Source of the DNA: JAMOQA01 sp964582785
GTDB taxonomy: Bacteria; Acidobacteriota; Polarisedimenticolia; J045
Assembly (NCBI GenBank): GCA_964582785.1
Contig: CAZOTT010000100.1
Span: 1 to 10,150, forward strand
Direction: 5' to 3'
Length of the DNA stretch: 10,150 nt
Of this stretch, positions 1-6,377 are shown piece after piece (within the stretch, counting starts at the first letter, position 1; each line of letters opens with the position of its first letter). A model generated the notes under the pieces. It saw nothing but the letters and a program-made list of their open reading frames with translations. It had not been told where the DNA came from and searched no databases. A program made the translations under genes and the position numbers.

Positions 1-714
1 GGCGTCGAGGTGCTCGAGGCGTCCTCCGGCGACGAAGCGCTCGAGGTGGCCCGCCGGGAACGCCCGGACCTCGTTCTCTGCGACGTCCTGATGATGGGGA
101 TCTCCGGCTACGAGGTCGCGGAGGCCCTCGCCGGCGAGCAGGTCCCCGTGCTGCTCCTCACCGGCCCCTTCGAGCCCTTCGACGAGGAGCGGGCGCGACG
201 CGCGGGATCGGTGGGATACCTGGCCAAGCCGTTCGAGCCACGCCGCCTGGTGGAGCGCGTCCGGGAGATCCTGGACGGCCGGCCGGGCGCGGGGCCGGTC
301 CCCGGGACGACCCCGGCGCCACCGCCCCCCCGGGAATCACCGGCCCCCGGCGACGTGCTGCCCGCGGCGCCACCCCCGCCCGGTGCGCCGGCGGGGAGCG
401 AGGAGCCGCTTGCCGTGGGGGAGCCTCCACCGCCGGCCCCCCGTCCGGAGCCCCCCGCCCGGGTGCCCCTCCCCGGGGACCCGGACTTCGACCTCGAGGG
501 CCGATCCACGGGTCCGCCGCCCTCCCCGGCCCCCGCCGCGACCCCCGACCAGGTGCGGGAGGAGGTGCGGCGGTGGATCGCGGAGCTGGCCCCCGGGATC
601 GTGCGGGAGGTGGCCTGGGAGGTCGTTCCCGACCTTCTCGAACGCCTGCTGCGCGAGGCGGGCGGCGTTCCATCCCCCCGCGGCCCCCGTTCCCCCGGAG
701 ACGACGACCGATGA
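1..714 (+). CDS. Response regulator receiver protein with proline-rich linker and C-terminal helix, 5'-truncated
   Basis: The gene is cut by the left edge and is open from base 1. The visible part has the second half of a CheY-like receiver domain. The phospho-acceptor aspartate lies in LVLCDVLM (codon at 82-84), the switch threonine in VLLLTG (codon at 160-162) and the conserved lysine in YLAKPF (codon at 226-228). The acidic N-terminal pocket lies outside the window. After the receiver comes a long low-complexity stretch rich in Pro, Ala and Gly (about bases 280-540), then an amphipathic C-terminal segment containing REVAWEVVPDLLERLLRE. I recall similar tails on response regulators of Deltaproteobacteria-type lineages, where their role is unknown. 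There is no DNA-binding, GGDEF or other recognisable output domain. The stop codon overlaps the valS start (ATGA at 711-714), so the two genes are probably translationally coupled. The receiver call is secure, the signal and partner are unknown. Confidence 0.9.
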   Translation, partial: GVEVLEASSGDEALEVARRERPDLVLCDVLMMGISGYEVAEALAGEQVPVLLLTGPFEPFDEERARRAGSVGYLAKPFEPRRLVERVREILDGRPGAGPVPGTTPAPPPPRESPAPGDVLPAAPPPPGAPAGSEEPLAVGEPPPPAPRPEPPARVPLPGDPDFDLEGRSTGPPPSPAPAATPDQVREEVRRWIAELAPGIVREVAWEVVPDLLERLLREAGGVPSPRGPRSPGDDDR

Positions 715-3374
715 TTCTCGAGAAGGCGTTTCGACCGGAGGCGTACGAGCCCCGGATCGGCCAGCTGTGGGACGAAGCAGGGATCTTCCGGGCCGACCCG
801 TCCTCGGGAAAGCCGCCCTTTTCCCTCGTGATCCCTCCGCCCAACGTCACCGGGACCCTGCACATCGGCCACGCGCTGGACTACACCCTCCAGGACATCC
901 TGGTCCGGTGGCACCGCATGAAGGGCGACGACGCGTGCTGGGTCCCGGGCAGCGACCATGCCGGCATCGCCACCCAGATGGTCGTCGAGCGCCACCTGCG
1001 CGAGCAGGGAACGACCCGCCACGAGCTGGGGCGGGAAAGGTTCCTCGAAAAGGTCTGGGAGTGGAAGCAGGTCTACCGGGACCGGATCATGGCCACCCTG
1101 CGCCGGCTCGGGTGCTCGTGCGACTGGTCCCGGGAGCGGTTCACCCTCGATCCCGGGTTCTCCCGGGCGGTGCGCGAGACGTTCGTCCGCCTCTACGACG
1201 AGGGCCTGATCTACCGGGACAAGCGCCTGATCAACTGGTGCCCCTCCTGCCTGACCGCCCTCTCCGATCTGGAGGTCGACCGGGACGACCCCGAGGAGGG
1301 GGAGATGTGGTCGTTCGCCTATCCCCTCGAGGGGGGAGGGGAGATCGTCGTGGCGACGACCCGGCCGGAGACGATGCTCGGGGACACCGCCGTGGCGGTG
1401 CACCCCGCGGACCCCCGCTGGCGGGACGCGATCGGACGGCGCGTGCTGCACCCGTTCTTCCCCGGGCGCGAGATCAGGGTCATCGCGGACGACATCCTCG
1501 CCGATCCCGAGACGGGAACCGGGGCGGTCAAGGTGACCCCCGCGCACGATCCCAACGACTTCGCCTGCGGCCGCCGTCACGGGCTGCCGGAGATCTCGAT
1601 CTTCGACGAGCACGGGCGGGTGAACGAGCAGGGTGGTCCGTTCGCGGGAATGGACCGTTTCGAGGCCCGGGAGGCGGTCAAGCAGGCTCTCGCGGAGAGG
1701 GGGCTGGCCCGGGGCGCGCGGAAGCACCGGTACGCGCCCGGCCGCTGCCAGCGCTGCCGCACCATCGTCGAGCCGATGGTCAGCACCCAGTGGTTCGTCC
1801 GGGCGAAGCCCCTGGCGGAACCCGCCCTGGCCGCCGTCCGCGAGGGAAGGATCCGCTTCGTGCCGCGGTCCTGGGAAAAGACCTACTTCCACTGGCTGGA
1901 AAACATCCAGGACTGGTGCATCTCGCGCCAGCTCTGGTGGGGCCACCGCATCCCGGCCTGGTACTGCGCCGAGTGCGACCACGTCACGGTGGCCCGGGAG
2001 GACCCGGACCGCTGCGCGGCCTGCGGCAGCCCCCGGATCGAGCAGGATCCCGACGTGCTCGACACGTGGTTCAGCTCCGGCCTCTGGCCCTTCGGCGTCT
2101 TCGGCTGGCCGGAGGAGACCGACGACCTGCGCCGCTACTACCCCACCAGCGTGCTGGTGACGGGGTTCGACATCATCTTCTTCTGGGTGGCGCGGATGAT
2201 CATGGCGGGACTCCACCTGACCGGAGAGGTGCCGTTCCGCACGGTCCTCTTCCACGGTCTCGTCCGGGACTCCCGGGGCCGCAAGATGTCCAAGTCCCGG
2301 GGGAACGCCGTCGATCCGAACCGGGCGATGGATGAACACGGGGTGGACGCGGTGCGTTTCACGCTGGCCGCCCTCGCCAGCCCGGGGTCCGACCTGGCGC
2401 TCGCGGAGGAAAGGCTCGCCGGCTACCGCGCCTTCATGAACAAGATCTGGAACGCCACCCGCTTCCTCCTGATGAAGGTGCCGGGCAGGGAAGACCCGCG
2501 GTCCCGCTGGTCGCCGGACGAACTCGACGACCTGGACCGCTGGCTGCTGGCGGAGTGGGAGGACACGGTCGCGGCGGCCGAGGAAGGCATGAAGGGGTTC
2601 CGCTTCGATCACGTGGCGGAGCGGGTCTACCACTTCCTCTGGCACTCCTTCTGCGACTGGGCCCTCGAGTGGTCCAAGCCGGACCTCGCCGGGGACGCGG
2701 AAGGGAACCGGGCGCGGGTCCGGCTCGCGGTCCTGCTCGATGTCCTCGACGGAGCGCTGCGACTGCTGCACCCGATCGCTCCCTTCATCACCGAGGAGTT
2801 GTGGCAGCACCTCCCGCGCCGCCAGGACGACCCCGCCTTCCTGGCGACCGCGCCCTGGCCCACCACCGGCATCGCCCCGGCGGACGCGGGCGTCGCCCGT
2901 GAGCGGGTGCGCGAGCTGCTGCTGGAGCCGGTGGTGGCCGTCCGCGCCCTGCGGGCCGCCGCGGGCATCCCGCCGGGCAGAAGGATCCCGGTCCTGCTGC
3001 GTCCCCGCCGGGAGGGCGTAGCCACCATCCTCTCGCGGCTGGCGCCCCGGATCGCCCTCCTCGCCCAGGCTGACCGGGTCGAGCAGGTGGACGTGCCGCC
3101 GGAAGGTCCCCGGCTCCGCCGCGTCCTGGACGCCGTGGAGGTCATCCTGCCGCTGGCGGGCACCATCGACGTGGAGGCCGAGCGCCGCCGGCTGGCCCGG
3201 GAGGAGCAGAAGCTGGCGCGGGACCTGGCGGCGGTGGAGCGCAAGCTGGCCAACGAGGGGTTCCTGGCCAAGGCCCCGCCGGCGGTCGTCGAGAAGGAAA
3301 GGGGACGGCGGGCCGTGCTCTCGGAGCGCCTGGCGGAAGTCCGGTCCATCCTCGAGCAGCTCGAGGAGGCGTGA
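711..3374 (+). CDS. valS: Valine--tRNA ligase (ValRS)
   Basis: This cytoplasmic class I aminoacyl-tRNA synthetase charges tRNA-Val with valine and edits mischarged threonine. The predicted 887 residues match the usual bacterial size. Signatures appear in order: PPPNVTGTLHIGH with the HIGH box at 51-54; the CP1 editing-domain motifs TTRPETMLGD and GTGAVKVTPAHDPNDF; CxxC pairs at 346/349, 419/422 and 435/438 that probably bind zinc; DVLDTWFSSGLWP; and KMSKS at 525-529. An anticodon-binding helical domain and the C-terminal coiled-coil arm typical of ValRS, rich in Arg, Glu and Leu, follow. The frame stays open upstream to 573, but the family N-terminus (MILEKAFRPEAYEP) and a GGAG at 697-700 support ATG at 711. 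It overlaps the response-regulator stop by 4 bases and the nadC start by 1 base. No catalytic motif is missing. Confidence 0.98.
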   Translation: MILEKAFRPEAYEPRIGQLWDEAGIFRADPSSGKPPFSLVIPPPNVTGTLHIGHALDYTLQDILVRWHRMKGDDACWVPGSDHAGIATQMVVERHLREQGTTRHELGRERFLEKVWEWKQVYRDRIMATLRRLGCSCDWSRERFTLDPGFSRAVRETFVRLYDEGLIYRDKRLINWCPSCLTALSDLEVDRDDPEEGEMWSFAYPLEGGGEIVVATTRPETMLGDTAVAVHPADPRWRDAIGRRVLHPFFPGREIRVIADDILADPETGTGAVKVTPAHDPNDFACGRRHGLPEISIFDEHGRVNEQGGPFAGMDRFEAREAVKQALAERGLARGARKHRYAPGRCQRCRTIVEPMVSTQWFVRAKPLAEPALAAVREGRIRFVPRSWEKTYFHWLENIQDWCISRQLWWGHRIPAWYCAECDHVTVAREDPDRCAACGSPRIEQDPDVLDTWFSSGLWPFGVFGWPEETDDLRRYYPTSVLVTGFDIIFFWVARMIMAGLHLTGEVPFRTVLFHGLVRDSRGRKMSKSRGNAVDPNRAMDEHGVDAVRFTLAALASPGSDLALAEERLAGYRAFMNKIWNATRFLLMKVPGREDPRSRWSPDELDDLDRWLLAEWEDTVAAAEEGMKGFRFDHVAERVYHFLWHSFCDWALEWSKPDLAGDAEGNRARVRLAVLLDVLDGALRLLHPIAPFITEELWQHLPRRQDDPAFLATAPWPTTGIAPADAGVARERVRELLLEPVVAVRALRAAAGIPPGRRIPVLLRPRREGVATILSRLAPRIALLAQADRVEQVDVPPEGPRLRRVLDAVEVILPLAGTIDVEAERRRLAREEQKLARDLAAVERKLANEGFLAKAPPAVVEKERGRRAVLSERLAEVRSILEQLEEA

Positions 3375-4231
3375 TGGAGGGGCGGGCGTTTCCGCGGGAG
3401 GAGGCGCTGCGGGTCGTCCGGACCGCCCTGCACGAGGACCTCGGGACGGGGGGGGACGTCACCACCCGGGCGGTCTTCCCCGGGCCGGTGCGGGGCCGGG
3501 CCCGTCTCGTCGCCCGGGAAGAGCTCGTCGTGGCGGGGATCGACCTCGCCGCGATGGTGATGGAAGCGGAGCCGTTCCGGGGCGGGGGGCCGGTGCGGGT
3601 CGTGGCGGGCTGCCGGGACGGGGAACGGCTCGCCCCGGGGAAGGTCCTGGCGGAACTCGAGGGAGACGTCCGCACCCTGCTGGCCGGAGAACGGGTCCTC
3701 CTCAACCTGCTCCAGCGCCTGTGCGGCATCGCCACGCTGACGGCGTCCTGCGTCGCCGAGGTCGCCGGAACCGGCGCCTCCGTGGCGGACACCCGGAAGA
3801 CCACGCCGGGCCTGCGAGCCCTCGAGAAGTACGCGGTGGCGGCGGGGGGAGGGGAAAACCACCGCCAAGCCCTGGACGACATGGTCCTCCTGAAGGACAA
3901 CCACAAGGTCCTGGCCGGCGGACTCCGGGAAGCGATCTCCCGCGTCCTGGCCGCCGGGCACGCCCCCGAGACCATCGAGGTCGAGGTGGACGACCTCGAG
4001 GAACTGGCGGTCGCCCTGGAGTTCGGCCCGGGCTGGATCCTCCTCGACAACATGGACCCGGTGGAGGTCCGGGAGGCCGTCTCCCGGGTGGCCGGGCGGG
4101 CCCGCATCGAGGTTTCCGGGGGGCTGCGCCCGGGGCACCTGCGGCCCTTCGCCGAGGCCGGGGCGGATCGGCTGTCCCTCGGGGCGCTCACCCACTCGGT
4201 CCGGGCGGTCGACATCGGCCTCGACATCTAG
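3374..4231 (+). CDS. nadC: Nicotinate-nucleotide pyrophosphorylase (carboxylating), quinolinate phosphoribosyltransferase
   Basis: NadC converts quinolinate and PRPP to nicotinate mononucleotide, CO2 and pyrophosphate in de novo NAD synthesis. The 285 predicted residues match the family. Hallmarks are DTRKTTPGLRALEKYAV (139-155), GGGENHR (158-164), VLLKDNH (171-177), EVEVDD (202-207), LLDNMDP (223-229), and SGG followed by SLGALTHS near the C-terminus. The basic residues R141, K142, H163, R164 and K174 correspond to the quinolinate/PRPP site of characterised enzymes. The start is ATG at 3374, sharing its A with the valS stop (TGATG). GAGGAGG at 3363-3369 lies 4 bases upstream. A GTG at 3371 is also in frame but only 1 base from that ribosome site, so I prefer ATG. 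The gene is probably co-transcribed with valS. NadA and NadB are not in the window. Confidence 0.97.
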   Translation: MEGRAFPREEALRVVRTALHEDLGTGGDVTTRAVFPGPVRGRARLVAREELVVAGIDLAAMVMEAEPFRGGGPVRVVAGCRDGERLAPGKVLAELEGDVRTLLAGERVLLNLLQRLCGIATLTASCVAEVAGTGASVADTRKTTPGLRALEKYAVAAGGGENHRQALDDMVLLKDNHKVLAGGLREAISRVLAAGHAPETIEVEVDDLEELAVALEFGPGWILLDNMDPVEVREAVSRVAGRARIEVSGGLRPGHLRPFAEAGADRLSLGALTHSVRAVDIGLDI

Positions 4232-4260
4232 CCCCCGCCCGGGGAGCCCGTTGCGGGGGC
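4231..4260 (+). terminator. GC-rich inverted repeat at the nadC stop, weak terminator candidate
   Basis: GCCCCCGC (4231-4238) and GCGGGGGC (4253-4260) are perfect 8-base inverted arms around a 14-base loop, starting on the last base of the nadC stop codon. The position suits the end of the response regulator-valS-nadC transcript. No T-run follows (the next bases are CCTTCCCGGG), so this is not a canonical intrinsic terminator. In such GC-rich sequence it could also be chance. Confidence 0.35.
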
Positions 4261-4285
4261 CCTTCCCGGGGGCCGCTTCCTCCGC

Positions 4286-4298
4286 TACAATCCGCGCC
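4286..4298 (+). promoter_or_regulatory. Candidate promoter for the coaX unit
   Basis: TACAAT at 4286-4291 matches the sigma-70 -10 consensus in 5 of 6 positions and stands out in very GC-rich sequence. With a 17-base spacer the -35 would be TTCCCG at 4263-4268, a weak 3 of 6 match. The downstream CCGCGCC closely repeats the context of the candidate der promoter at 10006-10018. It lies in the only sizeable gap of the first half of the window, after the nadC hairpin, so a separate transcript for coaX and its followers is plausible. Confidence 0.4.
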
Positions 4299-4376
4299 GG
4301 GGTTGGGGGTGCGGTCCGTCGCGGCCGACCCGCAGGGGTGGTCCGTGCGACGAGCAGCCGCACCGGGAGCGGCGGC

Positions 4377-5135
4377 TTGATCCTGGCGGTCGATATCGGG
4401 AACACCCACGTGGTGACCGGTCTCCTCGACGGGGACCGGATCGCGGGGTCGTGGCGCATCGCCACCCGTCCCGAGATGACGTCGGACGAGCTGCTGGTGC
4501 TGCTGCGGGGGTTCCTGGGGGAGAGCCCGGCGCAGGTCGAGGGGGTGATCCTGGCGTCGGTGGTGCCGCCCCTGACCCGCCAGGTCTCGGGGGCCCTGCG
4601 CCGGCTGACCGGGTGCGACCCCCTGGAGGTCGCCCCGGGCATCCGGACCGGGCTCCGCATCCGCGTGGACAACCCGCAGGAAGTCGGCGCCGACCGGATC
4701 GTGGGGGCGGTCGCGGCCCTCCACCTGTACGGGGGCCCCGCGGTGGTCGTCGACTTCGGCACCGCGACCACGCTGGACGTGGTCACCCGGGAGGGAGACT
4801 ACCTGGGCGGAGTCATCGCGCCGGGACCCGCCGTGGGAGGAGAGGCGATTTCCCGCCGTGCCGCACGCCTCGCCCGGGTCGACCTGGTCGTCCCGCCCCG
4901 GGTGATCGGCCGCAACACGGTGGACTCGCTCCGGTCCGGGCTGCTGCACGGGCATGCCGCGATGGTGGAGGGGCTCGTGCGGCGGATCGAACAGGAGCTC
5001 GGGGAACGGGTCAGGATGATCGCGACGGGGGGCTGGGTCGGAGTCCTGGCGCCACTCCTGGAGAGGGTGGACGCCGTGGACCCCGACCTCACCCTGAGCG
5101 GCCTGCGGCTGCTCTACGAGAGGAACCGGCCCTGA
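4377..5135 (+). CDS. coaX: Type III pantothenate kinase
   Basis: CoaX phosphorylates pantothenate in the first step of coenzyme A synthesis, in the cytoplasm. The protein is 252 residues, as usual for the type III (ASKHA-fold) enzyme. Motifs are LAVDIGNTH at the N-terminus (D6, phosphate loop), DNPQEVGADR (98-107, with the conserved D106), VVDFGTATTLD (124-133), YLGGVIAPG, VIGRNTVDSLRSG, MIATGGW, and a LTLSGLRLLYERN end. The frame is open back to 4251, but family alignment and GGGAG at 4365-4369, 7 bases upstream, favour TTG at 4377. GTG at 4338 is an alternative that would add 13 unlike residues. It follows nadC after 145 bases and overlaps the phosphatase gene by one base (TGATG). In many bacteria birA sits between nadC and coaX; it is absent here. 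Confidence 0.95.
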   Translation: MILAVDIGNTHVVTGLLDGDRIAGSWRIATRPEMTSDELLVLLRGFLGESPAQVEGVILASVVPPLTRQVSGALRRLTGCDPLEVAPGIRTGLRIRVDNPQEVGADRIVGAVAALHLYGGPAVVVDFGTATTLDVVTREGDYLGGVIAPGPAVGGEAISRRAARLARVDLVVPPRVIGRNTVDSLRSGLLHGHAAMVEGLVRRIEQELGERVRMIATGGWVGVLAPLLERVDAVDPDLTLSGLRLLYERNRP

Positions 5136-5593
5136 TGCGCATCCTGTTCGTCTGTTCCGCCAACATCTCCCGGTCCCCCCTCGCCGAGCACTACCTGCGG
5201 CACCTGGCGGGGATCCTCGGCGCCCCCCGGCTCGAACCCCTTTCCGCCGGCACCCTCGGAATCGAGGGCCATCCACCCGACCCGGTGATGGTCCGGATCG
5301 CCGCCCGCGCCGGGTTCGACCTTTCCGGCCACAGGAGCCGCGCGCTGACCGCCGGTCTCCTGCACCAGGCCGACGAGGTCTACGTCATGGAACGGCGGCA
5401 CCGGGCATTCATCCGCGAACACTTCCCCGAGGCGCTGTCGAAGACCGAGATGCTGGGGGTCCACCTCCCCGGGGCCGGCAGGCAGGAGATCGGGGATCCC
5501 ACCGGGGGGCGTCCCGAGGGGTACGAGCGGGTGGCCGCGCAGATTTTCGAGGCCGTGGAACGGCTGGCGATCGGCCTCCACTATCCCCGCTGA
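5135..5593 (+). CDS. Low-molecular-weight protein-tyrosine-phosphatase family protein
   Basis: The 152-residue protein has the complete low-molecular-weight PTP fold signature. The P-loop CSANISRS carries the nucleophile C7 and R13 (CX5RS). It also has a LSAGT strand, DLSGHRSRAL (62-71) and the general-acid loop DPTGG with D121 near the C-terminus. It should act in the cytoplasm as a phosphatase. The family includes phosphotyrosine and phosphoarginine phosphatases and arsenate reductases. C7 is the only cysteine, so an arsenate reductase, which needs further cysteines, is unlikely. Ile at position 11, where Bacillus YwlE has Thr, favours phosphotyrosine over phosphoarginine by inference. The ATG shares its A with the coaX stop, and AGGA at 5121-5124 supplies a ribosome site. 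No kinase or capsule gene is nearby, so the target is unknown. Confidence 0.92.
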   Translation: MRILFVCSANISRSPLAEHYLRHLAGILGAPRLEPLSAGTLGIEGHPPDPVMVRIAARAGFDLSGHRSRALTAGLLHQADEVYVMERRHRAFIREHFPEALSKTEMLGVHLPGAGRQEIGDPTGGRPEGYERVAAQIFEAVERLAIGLHYPR

Positions 5594-5608
5594 TATCCTC
5601 TCTACCCG

Positions 5609-6289
5609 ATGGAACGTCACACCGGACCCGAGGAGGAAGCCGCCTGGATCCGGGCGGTGGAGGAGCGGTTCCGCGCCCTGCGGGGCCGCCCGCTCCTGCT
5701 TTCACCGGCCGACTTCGAGCGGGCCCGGGCCTGGTACGGGCAGGGAATCCCCCTCTGGCTGGTCCTCGAGACCATCGAGGAGGTCTTCCGGGAGGCCGCC
5801 CGGCGGAGACCCCCCGTCCGACCCCGGTCCCTCGCGTACTGCGAGCCGGCCGTCCTGGAGGCGTTCGAGGAGTGGAAGCGCCGCCGGGCGCCCGGCCGGC
5901 CGGCCGGGCGACGGAAAGAAGAGAGGGACGCGGCCGTGGACGTGATCGACAGGGCGCTCCGGGCGGTCGAGGGTTCCCGGGCCCCGGCGGCGGCCCGGGA
6001 ACCGGCCCGGCAGCGCCTCGTGGAAGCGCGGGACAGGATCCGGCGGGGGGAGGCGATGGACCTGCCGGGTCTCCTGTCCGAGGTGGACGAGGAGCTGGCG
6101 GAGGCCTGCCTCGCCACCCTGCCCGCCGGCGAGATCGCGGCCCTCCAGCAGGCGGTGGAGCAGGAGCTGTCTCCCTGGACGAGCCAGATGTCCCCGGAGG
6201 TGCTGGAGCAGGCGAGCCACGCCGCCCTGCTCCGCCGGGCCCGGGAGCGGTTCGGCCTCCCCGACCTGGGACTCCTCCCCTACCTCTGA
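5609..6289 (+). CDS. Uncharacterised protein with SLAYCEPAV-type N-terminal domain
   Basis: I do not recognise a named function. The 226-residue product is soluble, helical and charged, without signal peptide or membrane segment. Residues 28-90 form a conserved-looking module: PLLLSPADFERA, then WYGQGIPLWLVLETIEEVF, then RPRSLAYCEPAVLEAFEEW. I recall similar modules in hypothetical proteins of Acidobacteriota and Deltaproteobacteria-type genomes; the shape suggests a small helical DNA- or protein-binding domain, which is inference. An Arg/Pro/Gly-rich linker (91-105) follows, then a mostly helical C-terminal half rich in Glu, Ala and Leu, ending with LRRARERFGLPDLGLLPYL. ATG at 5609 follows the phosphatase stop by 15 bases and has no visible ribosome-binding site. 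Codon use resembles its neighbours. It is probably co-transcribed with coaX and the phosphatase gene. Confidence 0.8.
   Translation: MERHTGPEEEAAWIRAVEERFRALRGRPLLLSPADFERARAWYGQGIPLWLVLETIEEVFREAARRRPPVRPRSLAYCEPAVLEAFEEWKRRRAPGRPAGRRKEERDAAVDVIDRALRAVEGSRAPAAAREPARQRLVEARDRIRRGEAMDLPGLLSEVDEELAEACLATLPAGEIAALQQAVEQELSPWTSQMSPEVLEQASHAALLRRARERFGLPDLGLLPYL
5889..5910. repeat. Perfect 22-bp palindrome
   Basis: The 11 bases CGCCCGGCCGG at 5889-5899 are followed directly by their reverse complement at 5900-5910, with no spacer. It lies inside the uncharacterised gene, over codons for the Arg/Pro/Gly linker (residues 94-101). It is built from repeated GGCC units, so biased composition may explain it. 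Confidence 0.6.
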
Positions 6290-6377
6290 GGCCGGGTGCG
6301 GGTGATTCCGTCCCGCCACCGGGAGGGAAGGGGAGGCCCGCTGCCCGGCCGCGCTCCCCCCGCGGGATCCTCCGCCC

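Noticed and set aside
108..2810. A 900-codon open frame on the - strand opposite the response regulator and valS
   Set aside because: It lies antisense to clear conserved motifs of valS and its translation is Pro/Arg/Gly-rich with no recognisable domain. Long antisense frames are expected in GC-rich DNA.
3371..3373. GTG as the nadC start
   Set aside because: It is only one base from the GAGGAGG ribosome site; ATG at 3374 has better spacing and the usual stop/start overlap.
4232..4376. A birA remnant between nadC and coaX
   Set aside because: The 145-base gap holds a hairpin and a promoter-like element but no BirA-like coding sequence that I can see.
2627..4786. A 719-codon - strand frame across valS, nadC and coaX
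   Set aside because: Antisense to three genes with family-diagnostic motifs; no domain signal.
5594..5608. A leaderless promoter (TATCCT) for the uncharacterised gene
   Set aside because: Only 4 of 6 to the -10 consensus and 9 bases from the ATG; read-through from the phosphatase gene 15 bases upstream is the simpler explanation.
6290..6377. Terminator or promoter in the gap before comEC
   Set aside because: No T-run, no clear -10 and only short GC palindromes; nothing supportable.
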